From positions 48,656 to 112,655 of the forward strand of contig NZ_JAGHFX010000057.1 of assembly GCF_017888565.1 (NCBI RefSeq): a stretch of DNA of 64,000 nucleotides. Reading direction: 5' to 3'. How positions within the stretch are numbered: position 1 is the stretch's first letter; every line of letters starts with the position of its first letter. Positions 51,893 through 63,900 of the stretch are shown piece by piece. A program made the position numbers and the translations under genes. A model generated the notes under the pieces. The model ran no database searches and had not been told where the DNA came from. It was given only the letters and a program-made list of their open reading frames with translations. Source of the stretch: Clostridium sp. Lineage in GTDB: Bacteria > Bacillota > Clostridia > Clostridiales > Clostridiaceae.

Positions 51893-52383
51893 CCCCTTAG
51901 TTAGATTTCTTCAGTAAGAAAGAAATAATTTTCTCATAAAACTTTTCCATTAGGTAATAATATAAATAAATTATAAATTAATTTATTTAGTAAAAAGTTA
52001 AAAGCAATTTATAGTAAAAAAGCCTAGGATATTTTACTCGTAAAACTTAAAAGAGTTCATAATTATTATAGCAGAAAATCTGCTTATTTTTATATAAAAA
52101 TTATTCTATTAGATGATAAAATTATTAAATTAGTTGCAAGTGTTGAAGTGAGAATGAATCTCATATACAATTGGCAATGTAATAAAGACAATAAAAAATG
52201 TAATAAAGATAATAAATATGATTAATTAATCAAAGCAATCAAGAAGAATAATTAAAAAAACTAATAACAAAGTATTAAAAAAGCAACAATAAGATTTGAC
52301 AAACAAAAAATTAATAACAAGATTTTTTTAGTTATTATAAGATAATAATTTAAGAAATCTTAGAATATATGGAGGTAAGTCAC
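51893..52383. other. Divergent promoter region of AraC and siderophore-transport genes
   Basis: About 490 bp, very AT-rich, with a Fur-box-like palindrome at 52149. TTGACA at 52295 has no clear -10 partner. No ORF supported. Confidence 0.6.
52149..52163 (+). promoter_or_regulatory. Fur-box-like palindrome
   Basis: TGAGAATGAATCTCA compared with the 7-1-7 Fur consensus TGATAATNATTATCA matches 11 of 14 defined positions and has perfect outer symmetry. It is located between the AraC gene and the uptake operon. Confidence 0.4.
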
Positions 52384-53331
52384 ATGAAGAAGAATTTATT
52401 AAAAACATTAGTAGTTTCTTGTGTAACTGCATTTATGCTTGTAGGATGTGGAAATGGTGCTACAGCTGAAAATAATTCAGAAGACAAGAAAGTAACAGTA
52501 ACAGATGTTAGAGGAGAAGTTGAAATTCCAGCAGAACCTCAAAGAATAGTAGATTTAAGTGGAAACAGTGATATTTTATCAATTTTAGGATACAAGGTAA
52601 TAGGAACTGCAAATAGTGATGCTTATGATTACACTAAGTTCCCTTCATATTTAGAAGAAACATTAAAGGGTGCTGAAATCTTAGGATATAGCATGCAAGA
52701 TACAATGGATGTTGAAGCTATAATGAACTTAAACCCAGATTTAATAGTTATATCAACAGTTCAAGAAAAAATGTATGATCAATTAAGTGAAATTGATCCA
52801 ACAGTTATGATTCAATTAGAAGCATTAAACTGGAAAGATGATGTTAAGGCATTTGCAAAGGTATTTAATAAAGAAGCAGAAGCAAATAAGTGGCTTGAAG
52901 ATTATGAAGCAAAGGCTAAGGAAGCAGGCGATAAGATTAAAGCAGAATATGGCGAAGATACATCATATCTTTCATTCTTAGCTAGTGGTGGACAGTTCTT
53001 CATATTTGATGGTGCAGGATTTGGTAGCGTATTATATGAAGATATGGGACTTAAGAAACCAGAAGGAATGCCAGCACAAAGTGATATAAGCTTACCAGTT
53101 GTTACATACGAAGGTTTAGCAGCAATAAAATCAGATTATATATTCTTAATAGCAACAAAAGAAGATTTAGCTCAATTAGAAAGCAATGCTATTTGGAACA
53201 ACCTACCAGCAGTTAAAGCGGGTAAAGTAGTAGTGTTAGATTCATCACCATACTTTAACCAAGGTTATAGCTCAATAGGTAGAGAATTATTAGTAGATGA
53301 AATAGGTGAAATGTTAAATGAAACAAAATAA
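52384..53331 (+). CDS. Siderophore/iron-chelate ABC transporter binding lipoprotein
   Basis: 315 residues from ATG 52384 (GGAGGTAA 7 nt upstream; the frame's first ATG at 52369 overlaps that site). Lipobox LVGC at the end of the signal peptide. FepB/FhuD-type binding fold: VTDVRGEVEIPAEPQRIVDL, LGYKVIGTA, NPDLIVIST, and the helical backbone. Delivers a ferric siderophore, heme or corrinoid to the FecCD-type permeases downstream; iron chelate is the commonest and fits the Fur-like site. Overlaps the permease gene by 14 nt. Confidence 0.92.
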   Translation: MKKNLLKTLVVSCVTAFMLVGCGNGATAENNSEDKKVTVTDVRGEVEIPAEPQRIVDLSGNSDILSILGYKVIGTANSDAYDYTKFPSYLEETLKGAEILGYSMQDTMDVEAIMNLNPDLIVISTVQEKMYDQLSEIDPTVMIQLEALNWKDDVKAFAKVFNKEAEANKWLEDYEAKAKEAGDKIKAEYGEDTSYLSFLASGGQFFIFDGAGFGSVLYEDMGLKKPEGMPAQSDISLPVVTYEGLAAIKSDYIFLIATKEDLAQLESNAIWNNLPAVKAGKVVVLDSSPYFNQGYSSIGRELLVDEIGEMLNETK

Positions 53332-54310
53332 GAGACATACAGTAATTTTTACAATAATTAGTATGTTACTCTTAGTAATAGGACTGGTTCTAGCTGTAAG
53401 GTTAGGATCCGTCCATATTTCCTTTTCAGACATTTGGGATAGTATCTTTAATTATAGTGAAACATTAGAACTTATGTTAGTTAGAGATGTAAGAATTCCA
53501 AGAGCATTATCAGTATTATTTACAGGGGGAATATTAGGGGTAACAGGTGCAATGATACAAGGGGTTACTAGAAATCCTATAGCAGAACCATCAATATTAG
53601 GTGTAAGCCAAGGAGCAACTTTAGTAATAGCAATTTTCTATGCACTAGGAATAACAATAAGTACAAGAAATGTTATGATAGCATCTTTTATTGGAGCACT
53701 TATAACAGGTCTTATAGTTTTAGCTTTTATATCAAAAAAAGCAAATAATAATTCAATTGCAAAGATACTTTTAGCAGGAACAGCCTTAAGCACATTCTTC
53801 ATTTCATTAACAACAATAGTTGGACTTTTATCTAATCAATCACAAATGATAGGATTTTGGGTATCTGGAGGATTTAGAAATGCAGGATGGGCAGATTTTA
53901 AATTAGTATTTTTTGTTGGAGTTATAGGACTTATTATAGCAATTTTATTATCATCAAAGATAAATATTTTAAATCTTGGAGATGATGTTGCAATTGGACT
54001 TGGTGAAAATCCAGAAAAAATAAGATTTGCAACACTTATGGTTATGATACCAATGTGTGCAGCAGCAGTTGCAGTAGGAAAAAACATAGCCTTTGTTGGG
54101 CTTATAGTTCCTCAAATAGTTAGAAAAATACTAGGAGAGGATTATAGAAAAAACATACCATGCTCATTTTTAGTTGGTGCAGTACTTTTAACATATGCAG
54201 ATATAGCAGCAAGAATGCTTTTAGATCCTTATGAAACTCCAATTGGAGTATTTACAGCACTTATAGGAATACCATTTTTCATATCATTAGTTAGAAAGGA
54301 GAGAGGATAA
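53318..54310 (+). CDS. FecCD-family ABC permease 1
   Basis: 330 residues with about ten TM helices. Family motifs: VRDVRIPRALSVLFTGGILG, GATMIQG-like TGAMIQGVTRNPIAEPSILG, and FVGLIVPQIVRKILGEDYRK near the C-terminus. The start lies inside the binding-protein gene (14-nt overlap), and its stop overlaps the next ATG (TAATG). Confidence 0.93.
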   Translation: MKQNKRHTVIFTIISMLLLVIGLVLAVRLGSVHISFSDIWDSIFNYSETLELMLVRDVRIPRALSVLFTGGILGVTGAMIQGVTRNPIAEPSILGVSQGATLVIAIFYALGITISTRNVMIASFIGALITGLIVLAFISKKANNNSIAKILLAGTALSTFFISLTTIVGLLSNQSQMIGFWVSGGFRNAGWADFKLVFFVGVIGLIIAILLSSKINILNLGDDVAIGLGENPEKIRFATLMVMIPMCAAAVAVGKNIAFVGLIVPQIVRKILGEDYRKNIPCSFLVGAVLLTYADIAARMLLDPYETPIGVFTALIGIPFFISLVRKERG

Positions 54311-55317
54311 TGAAGAAAAAAAGATTTAAACTAGTTTTAGTAATTTTAATAGCATTATTACTTGTCTCCTTTTTAATTACATTGTGCTGGGGTACATATA
54401 AGGTAACTCCATTAGAAGTAATAAATACGATACTTGGTAATGGAACAAAACTTCAAAATACAGCAATTTTAACTTTAAGACTTCCAAGAATGCTTGTTGG
54501 AATATTTGTTGCCATAGGATTATCAACAGCAGGATGTATACTTCAAACAATAACTAAAAATGATTTAGCTGATACTGGAATAATAGGAATAAATGCAGGA
54601 GCTGCAGTTGCCGCAGTAATATTTATTTCATTTAAAACAGCAAATTACTATAGTGAACTTGGATCACTTTCTATATTTGTACTTCCATTTATGGCTATAG
54701 TTGGAGCTGCAATATCAGCAATTTTACTATATATGCTATCTAGCAAAAATGGAATAAAGCCGAAAAGACTTCTTTTAATTGGTATAGGAATGAATGTAGC
54801 ACTTAATGCATTTATAACTTTCGTTACATTTAGAGGTGGTGCTGGAGATTATAATAGAGTATTAGTTTGGACATCAGGAAGTTTATGGGGTTCGAGCTGG
54901 AGTTATGCAAAAGTGATAATTCCAATAATAACATTGTTATTTATAATAGTTTTATTAAATCATAAAAAGTTAGATGTTTTAAATCTTTCTGATGAGCTAT
55001 CAATATCACTTGGATTAAACATAGAAAAGGAAAGAAAGAAATTTTTAACTTATGTAGTTATATTAGCAGGAACTGCAACAGCATTTGCAGGAAACATTGG
55101 TTTCTTAGGTCTTGTTTCACCTCATATTGCAAGGAAGCTAGTTGGACCATATCATAAGAATTTTATTGCAATATCAGCAATTATAAGTACTATTATAATT
55201 CTTCTTGCAGATGCGGTTTCAAGAAATCTATTTTCTCCAATTGAAAATCCAGTTGGGATTACAGTATCAATATTTGGAGTACCATATTTTATTTATTTAA
55301 TGATGAAGGAGAAATAA
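54310..55317 (+). CDS. FecCD-family ABC permease 2
   Basis: 335 residues, ten TM helices, with TLRLPRMLVGIFVAIGLSTA, CILQTITKNDLADTGIIGIN and FLGLVSPHIARKLVGPYHKN. Forms the heterodimeric channel with the upstream permease. Confidence 0.93.
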   Translation: MKKKRFKLVLVILIALLLVSFLITLCWGTYKVTPLEVINTILGNGTKLQNTAILTLRLPRMLVGIFVAIGLSTAGCILQTITKNDLADTGIIGINAGAAVAAVIFISFKTANYYSELGSLSIFVLPFMAIVGAAISAILLYMLSSKNGIKPKRLLLIGIGMNVALNAFITFVTFRGGAGDYNRVLVWTSGSLWGSSWSYAKVIIPIITLLFIIVLLNHKKLDVLNLSDELSISLGLNIEKERKKFLTYVVILAGTATAFAGNIGFLGLVSPHIARKLVGPYHKNFIAISAIISTIIILLADAVSRNLFSPIENPVGITVSIFGVPYFIYLMMKEK

Positions 55318-55319
55318 TT

Positions 55320-56120
55320 ATGGAAGCTATTAGTGTAAAGAACTTAAGTGTTGCATATGAAAGCAATGTAATAATTGAAAATATGAATCTTTGTATCCCA
55401 AAAGGAAAAATCAGTATTATAATTGGAGCAAATGGATGTGGAAAATCCACACTTCTAAAAACTATAGCAAGAATAAACAAGCTAAAGAACGGGGATATCT
55501 TTATAAACAATAAAAATATAAAGAAGGTAAAAGAAAAAGACATAGCAAGAGAAGTGGCATTTCTTCCTCAAGGACCAGTATGTCCAAGTGGTCTTACAGT
55601 AAGAGAACTTGTAGCATATGGAAGATTTCCACATCAAAAAATGATAGGTGGATTAAACTCACATGATAAAGAAGTTATCGACTGGGCAATAGAAGAAACA
55701 GGACTTTCAGAATTTGCAGATAGAGAAGTTGAAAACTTATCTGGAGGACAAAGACAAAGAGCATGGATAGCCATGACTTTGGCTCAAGAAACAGAAATTA
55801 TCATGTTAGATGAGCCAACTACATATTTAGATATGTCATATCAACTTGAGGTATTAGAAGTATTAGAAAAATTAAATAAAGAAAAGCAAATTACAGTAGT
55901 AATAGTTCTTCATGAGCTTAACAATGCTTGTAGATTTGCAAATAATATAATTGGTCTTAAAAAAGGAAAAGTTATTTGTGAAGGAAGACCAATAGATGTA
56001 ATAACAAAAGAATCATTGAAAGAAATATATGGGGTAGAAGCACATCTTCAAGTTAGTGAAAATGGTGAATACCCAATATGTATGGAATATGAACTTCTAA
56101 GGGGTGACTATGAAAAATAA
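55320..56120 (+). CDS. FepC/FhuC-type ABC ATPase
   Basis: 266 residues: Walker A GANGCGKST, signature LSGGQRQRAWIAMTLAQE, Walker B IIMLDEPTTYLD, H-loop VVIVLHELNNACRFANN, all standard for siderophore/B12 importers. Two bases after the permease stop; its end overlaps the MFS gene. Confidence 0.94.
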   Translation: MEAISVKNLSVAYESNVIIENMNLCIPKGKISIIIGANGCGKSTLLKTIARINKLKNGDIFINNKNIKKVKEKDIAREVAFLPQGPVCPSGLTVRELVAYGRFPHQKMIGGLNSHDKEVIDWAIEETGLSEFADREVENLSGGQRQRAWIAMTLAQETEIIMLDEPTTYLDMSYQLEVLEVLEKLNKEKQITVVIVLHELNNACRFANNIIGLKKGKVICEGRPIDVITKESLKEIYGVEAHLQVSENGEYPICMEYELLRGDYEK

Positions 56121-57663
56121 AAATTTTATAATAATAGTTATAGGGCAAATTATATCTTTATTTGGTAATGCAATTCAAAGATTTAGTATGTCTCTATATC
56201 TACTAGAATTTACAGGTAGTACAGCTACCTTTGCAAATATATTAGCAATATCAACGATACCATATATTTTATTTGCACCTATTGCTGGAATGTTATCAGA
56301 TCGTGTAAATAAGAAAAAGATAATGGTTTACTTAGATTTTTTCTGCTCATTCTTAATTGGAGGATATGCAATAATACTACTTAATGGTAGAGACCATGAA
56401 GTAATTGTTGCTATAGTGATGTTTATGCTATCTATATGTTTTACTTTATATGGACCAGCAGTTACGTCATCAATTCCTCAAATAGTTGAAGAAGATAAGT
56501 TAACAAGTGCTAATGGTGTAATAAATCAAGTAGGGTCAATAGTAAACTTTGCAGGACCAATACTTGCAGGTGTTCTTTATGGAATAGTTGGAATAAAAGC
56601 AATAGTTATAATAAATGCTATAAGCTTTTTTGCATCTGCAATAATGGAATTATTCTTAGATATTCCAGATTTAGTGGTAAGTGAAGAAGTAGAAATTAAT
56701 GAAAAAGTAAAAGTAGATGAAGCTGTAGCAGAATCAAAACTAGAATTAAATGATGTAGTTACTTATGAAAAAAATATAGTAACTACAGAATTAGCGACGA
56801 CTATGTTAGATTCAAGAACTTCAGAATTAGAGGAAAGAGTAGCAGCATCCCTGAGATCCGAAGAAAATGAAGAAGTTACAGTTATATCTGAAAATGCAAA
56901 AGATATCATAAAAGGAAACAAAGAAGTGGTAACAGTTTCTGAAGTCATAAAAGAAAATAAAAAAGCAACAATGGTATCTGAAAATATAAAGGGAACTGCA
57001 AAGAGGGAAGAAAAGATACTATCAATTGAGTTTATAAAAAATTCATTTATAGATATGGGTAAAACCTTCAAGTATTTATCAAAAGAGAAAAAAGTTGTTC
57101 TTGGAATTATAGCTTCATATGCATTATGTAATATATTTTTAGTTCCAGTATTAACAATTCTAGCACCATACTTCATAAACATTTTCTTAGGGCTACCTTC
57201 AGAAATATATGGAATAGTAGAAGGTATATGTGTCTTGGGAATGATATTAGGTGGATTCTGGATAAGTGTAAAACCAAATATGTTTAAAATAAAAAAGGTT
57301 CACTATACATATTTGCCAATGGTTGCAGGTGTTATATTAATGTCAACATTAGGTGGAATAAAAGCAAATAACTACACAATAGCATTCCTATTTGCAATTG
57401 GTGGACTTGCAATAATGATGTCACTTTCATTATCAAATGTATTAACACTAACATTTATACAAAAAGAAGTACCACTAGAAATGCTAGGAAGAGTTTCAGC
57501 TTTTTCAACAGCAGTAGCAACAATAAGTGTAGCACCAGGACAATTGCTATATGGACAAATAATAGATACTGGAATGCCGATAGGCTTAATATTACTTATA
57601 ACAGCAATAGCAAATATTGTACTTGTGATGTTTGTTAAGTGGAATGTAAGAGAAATAAATTAA
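56110..57663 (+). CDS. MFS transporter with long charged central insert
   Basis: 517 residues from ATG 56110 (AAGGGGTG 6 nt upstream; GTG 56104 is also in frame). Twelve TM helices of the DHA3/enterobactin-exporter-like type (MSLYLLEFTGSTATFANILA, PIAGMLSDRVNKKKI). Between helices 6 and 7, residues ~195-320 form a ~125-residue hydrophilic insert, mostly Glu/Lys/Val/Thr, containing three diverged VSE(N/V)IK-type repeats. Ordinary MFS loops there are far shorter. It overlaps the ATPase gene by 11 nt, so it is part of the uptake operon and may export a siderophore or apo-chelator. Confidence 0.88.
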   Translation: MKNKNFIIIVIGQIISLFGNAIQRFSMSLYLLEFTGSTATFANILAISTIPYILFAPIAGMLSDRVNKKKIMVYLDFFCSFLIGGYAIILLNGRDHEVIVAIVMFMLSICFTLYGPAVTSSIPQIVEEDKLTSANGVINQVGSIVNFAGPILAGVLYGIVGIKAIVIINAISFFASAIMELFLDIPDLVVSEEVEINEKVKVDEAVAESKLELNDVVTYEKNIVTTELATTMLDSRTSELEERVAASLRSEENEEVTVISENAKDIIKGNKEVVTVSEVIKENKKATMVSENIKGTAKREEKILSIEFIKNSFIDMGKTFKYLSKEKKVVLGIIASYALCNIFLVPVLTILAPYFINIFLGLPSEIYGIVEGICVLGMILGGFWISVKPNMFKIKKVHYTYLPMVAGVILMSTLGGIKANNYTIAFLFAIGGLAIMMSLSLSNVLTLTFIQKEVPLEMLGRVSAFSTAVATISVAPGQLLYGQIIDTGMPIGLILLITAIANIVLVMFVKWNVREIN

Positions 57664-57971
57664 AATAAAGTAATAGAGAATTAAAAAATGGCTCTAATTG
57701 GACATGATTTTACTTGGTTTATGTTCAATTAGAGCTATTTTTAATTTTAAATATTGAACGAAAATTCTCAAAATAGATAGATAAGTTAGCAAGATACTAA
57801 TATATATTAATTAAAAAGTAATATATAATGGACTCATACTTATATGTAAAATTATACGTCGGTTGTATATTTTTTACATATAATATAAATAGAAGATAAA
57901 TGTCATGGGGTGGTAAAAAAGAAGAGTAGGGTATAATAATTACAAATTTAACAGAAGGGAAGGGTGTATTT
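57664..57971. other. Intergenic region before the GH101 gene
   Basis: It holds the terminator at 57689 and about 225 bp of leader with a GGAAGGGTG ribosome site. AT-rich -10-like sequences occur at 57875-57890 but no clear -35. No VirR-box pair was seen. Confidence 0.6.
57689..57745 (+). terminator. Rho-independent terminator of the uptake operon
   Basis: GGCTCTAATTG pairs with CAATTAGAGCT, extended by ACAT/ATGT after a mismatch, then TATTTTTAATTTT. Confidence 0.85.
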
Positions 57972-60900
57972 ATGGTTAATATCCTTAAAGGAAGTAAGAA
58001 AAGATTTGGAGCTGCAGCAATAGCTTTTGCTGTATTTTGTACATGTATATTTCCGTCTTTACATGTTTTAGCAGCACCAAAAACAATGGCACATATAAAG
58101 GCTGGAAGTGGAAATGGTAATGGACATTTTGGTAGTGAAAAGCCAGAACTATTTGTATTATCAGATAAAAAAGATATTACAGATCAGTCAATTAGCTTTC
58201 AGATAAAAATAGGAAGTGCAAAAAATGATACAAGATTACGTTTTGTGACCAAATATGTAGACGATAACAAATGGGGATATGTTGCATATGACGGGGCATC
58301 AGGTTGGCTTATAGAGTATAAGAACGGTAAGTCAGAATATAAGGCAATTACTGGATTACCAGAGTTAAACCAAGACGATATGGTAAACATTAGTGCAGAA
58401 TATCAGGAAAATGGACTTAAACTAAAAGTAGAGAATAAGACAAGTGGCAATAGTGGAGAAGCACTAATTAATACAGCTGAGTTTATTGATTTAAAAAATC
58501 AGTCAGGAAATATTGGGTTTGGTGCAGCTGCATATGGGACTTCTTACACTGATATCTATTTTTCAGATGTAACAGTTGGAAGTGAAATGTTAACAGACTA
58601 CAATAAATGGACATTATATAAAGATAACCTTGCAGGTCAAGTATGGGAACCATCAGTAGTAGTTACAGATAAAGAAGAGCCAGAAGAGCCATCTGAACAA
58701 GGTGAAAAGTGGATTAAATTAACAGGTGGTGCTAATAATGGCGCTGGACATGCTTATGGTAATCCAAATGCAAAAGCACCAGTTTTATTACTTAATAATG
58801 ACAGAAGAATGGAAGAGGCAGGGGAACTTTCTCTAAAATTAAAACCAAGTAATAACTGGGGAGTATTTTATACTTATGTAGACGATAATAATTGGCTGTA
58901 TATAGGACATGATTCAAGTAGTAAGTGGTATTATCAATATAAGTTAAATGGTAGTGAATCTTATCCACAGATTTCAGGTCTCCCAGAGCCTGTAGAGGGT
59001 CAAGAATTACAAATGTCTGTATCCTTAAATCGTGAGACATTATCAGTAACTGTTAATGGAACTACAGTTAGAGTTACTAATCAAGCTTTAATTTCATTTG
59101 CTGAAAAGACTTCCGGAAAAGGAAGATTTGGTGTAAAAACAAATGGAGCAACATCAATTTCCTTTGCAGATATGAAATATAATGATACAAACACTATGGA
59201 AGATAAGTGGGGATTTGCAGCAGAACGTCAAGGGCAAAAAGTGGAAGAAGCGTATTCAAAGCTTGTGCCTGTATCAGGAACTGTTTTAAATAAAGATGGG
59301 AATCCAATTCCAGAAGCAGTTATACGTATAGGAGCAAACTCAGCTAATAGTGATGTAAATGGAAATTATCAATTTGATGGCTTAGAAATTGGAGAATATA
59401 ATATGGCTGTTACAAAGCCAGGTTATGAGGCTTATTCAAAAGTTATAAATGTTGAAGATAAAAACAATGTAATAGATATTACATTAGAAGAAAAGGCATC
59501 ATTAGATTTAACAGAATATGATACTATTAAATCAGATACAATGAAAGTATATATTGGAAAAACATTCCCTGTTGTTGCTAGATATCAAATGCTTGAAGGT
59601 GGAGTAGAAATAAAAGACCAATATATGCGTGGTAATGAAACTAAACTTAATACTGTAGCAATCAATGGTATAACAATTGAACCAATTGTTACAGTAGAAG
59701 AGACAGAAGAAGATTTTAGAGTATATTCAATGCATGTTGAAAACACTGAAAACAACATAAATTTGGATATGAAAATAAAGGTAAGTGTAAAAGAGAATGA
59801 TTTAACATGGGAAGTAACAGAGATTAATAAAGCAGAAGGCTCTGCTAAGATTGCAACTATAGATGTTCCAGGGTTAAATCTTTTAACAGTAGATGCTGTG
59901 GAGGAAGGTGCTAATTTTGCAGGAGCAAAAACATCTACAACTACAACATCAAGTGGAGACGTATTTATTGATTTTGATAATGGATTTGTTCCATCAAAAA
60001 CAGATTCTTATTTATATGGATTCCTTACAAATAACAAGTTAAGCGCAGGTCTTTTTAGTAATTCAGAAGCTGAAGGAGATAAGCGTGTTGTAAGAAACAA
60101 TGGTGCTGATACAATGAGTCTTACAAGTGCACCATGGTACTATGAATTAGGAGATAAAAACGGACAAAAGGCGGCAGCAAAATATGAAGAGTATCCAGTA
60201 AGTGATTTACCAATTGCAAAAGTTGCTATAGCAGCAGATGAAAATGGAGATGGAGATATTGACTGGAATGACGGAGCTCTTGCATTCCGTGATATTATGA
60301 ATATTCCTTATGAAGCAGACGTAATTAAGGATATGGTAAATTACCGTATTGTTATGAACTTTGCAAGTATGGCATCTAACCCTTACTTAACAACAGCTGA
60401 TAATATCAAAAAGGTATATCTTGCAACAGATGGACTTCCACAATCAGTTATGTTAAAGGGATATGGAAATGAAGGTCATGATTCTGCCAATTCAGAATAT
60501 GCAGATATTGCTGAGCGTGAAGGTGGAGTAGAAGATTTCCAAGACTTAATTAAAATTGCACATGATTATAATACAGAAATTGGTGTTCACGTTAATGCTC
60601 AAGAAATATATCCAGAAGCAGCTTCATTTAATGAAGATATGTTACAAAAGCCAATAGGAAATGGATGGGGATGGCTAGATCAGTCTCATGTAATTGATAA
60701 GCTTTGGGATTTATCAACACAAGCAAGATGGAAAAGATTTGTACAATTATATGATCGCATAAACGGAACAAGCTTTTATAATAGGGAATGGCCAGATGCA
60801 GTAGAAGATTCAAAAGGTGAAGTAACTGCGACCAAAGAAGAAATTAAGGCTGATGCTGAAAGTCGTGAAGATAATATGGACTTCATTTATCTTGATGTAT

Positions 60901-63900
60901 GGTATCAAGATGCATGGGAAACAAGAAATATTGCGAAAGAAATTAATTCACTTGGCTGGAGATTTACAACAGAATTTAGTGCACAAGGTGAGTATGACTC
61001 AACATGGCAACACTGGTCAACAGATGCAGTTTATGGTGGTGCAACTTCAAAGGGATTTAATAGTGATATTATCCGTTTTATAAGAAATGACCACAGAGAT
61101 TCTCAAGTATTAAATTATCCTGCATTTGGAGGAACAGCAGATAACCCATTACTTGGAGGTTACAGACTGTATGGCTTTGAAGGATGGGGTGGAGATAAAG
61201 ACTTTAATAACTATATAGTGCAAACATTCAATCAAAATCTACCTACTAAGTTCTTACAACATTATGTTGTAACAGATTGGGAAAACTATGAAGAAGGACA
61301 ATCACCTGTAGGAAATCATGAAAAAGAAATTACATTAAAAAATGATGCAGGAGATGAAGTAGTTGTAACAAGAAAAGAAGAACAAAGAAATGATGATAAC
61401 ATTGAACGTATAATTACTTTAAATGGTAAAGTAGTATTAGATGAAGTGAAATATTTATTACCATGGACAGAAGAAGATGGAACAGAAAAATTATACCATT
61501 GGAATTTAGATGGAGGAAAAACAACATGGGAACTTCCAAAAGGCTGGGAAGGACTTGGAAATGTTGTAATGTATGAACTATCTGACCAAGGACGTATAAA
61601 TGAAATAAGTGTTCCTGTAACTAATGGATCAGTAACTCTAGAAGCTAAAGCAGCAACAGCATATGTATTATCAAAGGGTTCTGAAATAAAAGAACTAAAA
61701 AATGATTTTGGTGAAGCTGATTATGTAGTAGATCCAGGATTTAACGGATATGCTGTAGGAGAAAAATTATCTTCTAATGAATGGTCAGGAGATATTGAAG
61801 ATGAATCAGTTGTAATAGAAAAGGCAAATACAGGGGATCAAAGACTAGCATTTAATAGTCCTTCTGAAGATGTATCTGTAACTACAACTATTTCAGGATT
61901 AAAGAAAAATACAAACTATGTAGCAGAAGTATATGTAGAAAATAACAGTGATGAAAAGGCAACTATAGAAGTAAATACAGGAAAAGAAACAGTTTCTAAT
62001 TATACTGAACGTTCTATTTTAATGAACTATGTAAAATCAGATCAAAAGAATGGAAGCAAAATGCAACGTATGCAAATTTCATTTACAGCTAAAAATGATA
62101 CAGCAGAATTAACTTTATCTAGGGAAGCTGGAGAAGGCTCTACTTATATGGATGATATTCGTATAGTGGAAAAAACATTAAATAACTTCCAAGAAGATGG
62201 AACATTTAAGCAGGACTTCGAAACTGTAGTACAAGGATTATATCCATTTGTATTAAGTTCAGCACAAGGAATTTCAGATCCTGGAACTCATTTATCACAA
62301 TTAAATGAACCATATACACAAGCAGGATGGAATGGAAGAGTAATTGATGATGTAATTTCAGGAGAGTGGTCAGTAAAACATCATAGTAAGAACACTGGAA
62401 TAATATATCAAACACTTCCACAAAACTTCCGTTTTGAACCAGGTAAAGTATATAATGTAGAGTTTGATTATCAATCAGGACCAGATAAAGCATATGCTAT
62501 GGTTATTGGAGATGGAACAAATTATACAGCTCCATCAGAAGAACAATATCTTGCAGAAGCTCGTGGAGAAACTAAACATGTGAAAATGCAAGTAATTGGT
62601 AATGGAAGTGGACAAACTTGGATTGGTCTTTATCAAAATGCGAGTAAATCAGGCAGTGGTGCTATGGGACAAACAGATTTCACTCTAGACAACCTTGTAA
62701 TTACAGAAGATAAAGATGCAGTTGCAGTTACACTATCAAGTACAAACCTTTATAAGGGGGAGACTGCTACAATATACGGAAGTGGTCTAGATAAAATCAA
62801 ATGGAATTCAAGTGATGAAAAGGTAGCAGTTGTAGATAAAGATGCAAATGTTGTAAAAGCATTATCAGCAGGACATTCAACTATTACAGCAACACTTCCA
62901 GATGGAAAAGAAGTTGTATTTGAAATGAATATCATAGACGATGTTGTAATAGATATTCCAAGAGAAGAATTCAGTGGAATAAGTTCTAGTGCAAATACTG
63001 AACAAGTATCAGGAGAGCCAGCAGGAAGTGGAGTAGCTTCTGCAGCTGCAGATGGAAACTCTTCTACTTATTGGCACTCAAATTGGAGTGGTGGAGTAAG
63101 TAAAGAAAATCCAGCAATTCTAAATGTAGATTTAGGTAAAGAAATGAAAATTGGCGGATTTAAGTTCCAACAAAGACCAAGTGCAAATAATGGTATTGTA
63201 CAACAATTCAAATATGAAGTATTAGATTCAGAAGGAAATGTTCTAGAAACTTCAGATTCTATTACTGCTTTGGTTTCAGAGATGCAAGGCGGAGCATGGG
63301 TAACAGCTAAATTTAAAGAAACACGTAATGCAAAAGTAATTAAGATTTATGTAGAAAAAGGTCAAGGTAATTTTGCAGCAATATCAGAAGTTGCACCAAT
63401 TATTTTACACAAGGTTGCAGACACGGTAAGCTTAGAAGATGTAACAATGAATATAGGTGGAAAAGTTACATTAATTCCAAAGCATGCAGAAAATACTGTT
63501 TTAAAAGGTATTGTATGGAGCTCTTCTGACGAAAAGATAGTAAAAGTAAATCAAAATGGTCTTTTAACAGCGGTAAATTCAGGAACTGCTAAGGTTAAAA
63601 TAACAAATGCAGCAGGCCTAATGGCAGAAGCTACAGTAACTGTTGAAAAGAAGAAACTAGACTATACTGAATTAGAAAAGACTATTAAAAATTCAGAAAA
63701 GCTTGATTTAAGTAAATATCAAGATGGAGCAGAGAAAGATGCATTTGTAGCAGCATTAGAAGATGCAAAAGCTTTACTAGATAATGCAGCTTCACAAGAT
63801 GAAATTGATAATGCAGTAAAAGCTCTTACAGAAGCGCAATCAGCATTAAAATTACTAGATGTAGAAGAAGATGTTGATAGAAGCGAATTAGGAATTGTAA

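Noticed and set aside
57664..57971. VirR-box control of the GH101 gene by the LytTR regulator
   Set aside because: No CCAGTTNTNCAC-type direct repeat pair could be found here or upstream of the other glycosidase genes.
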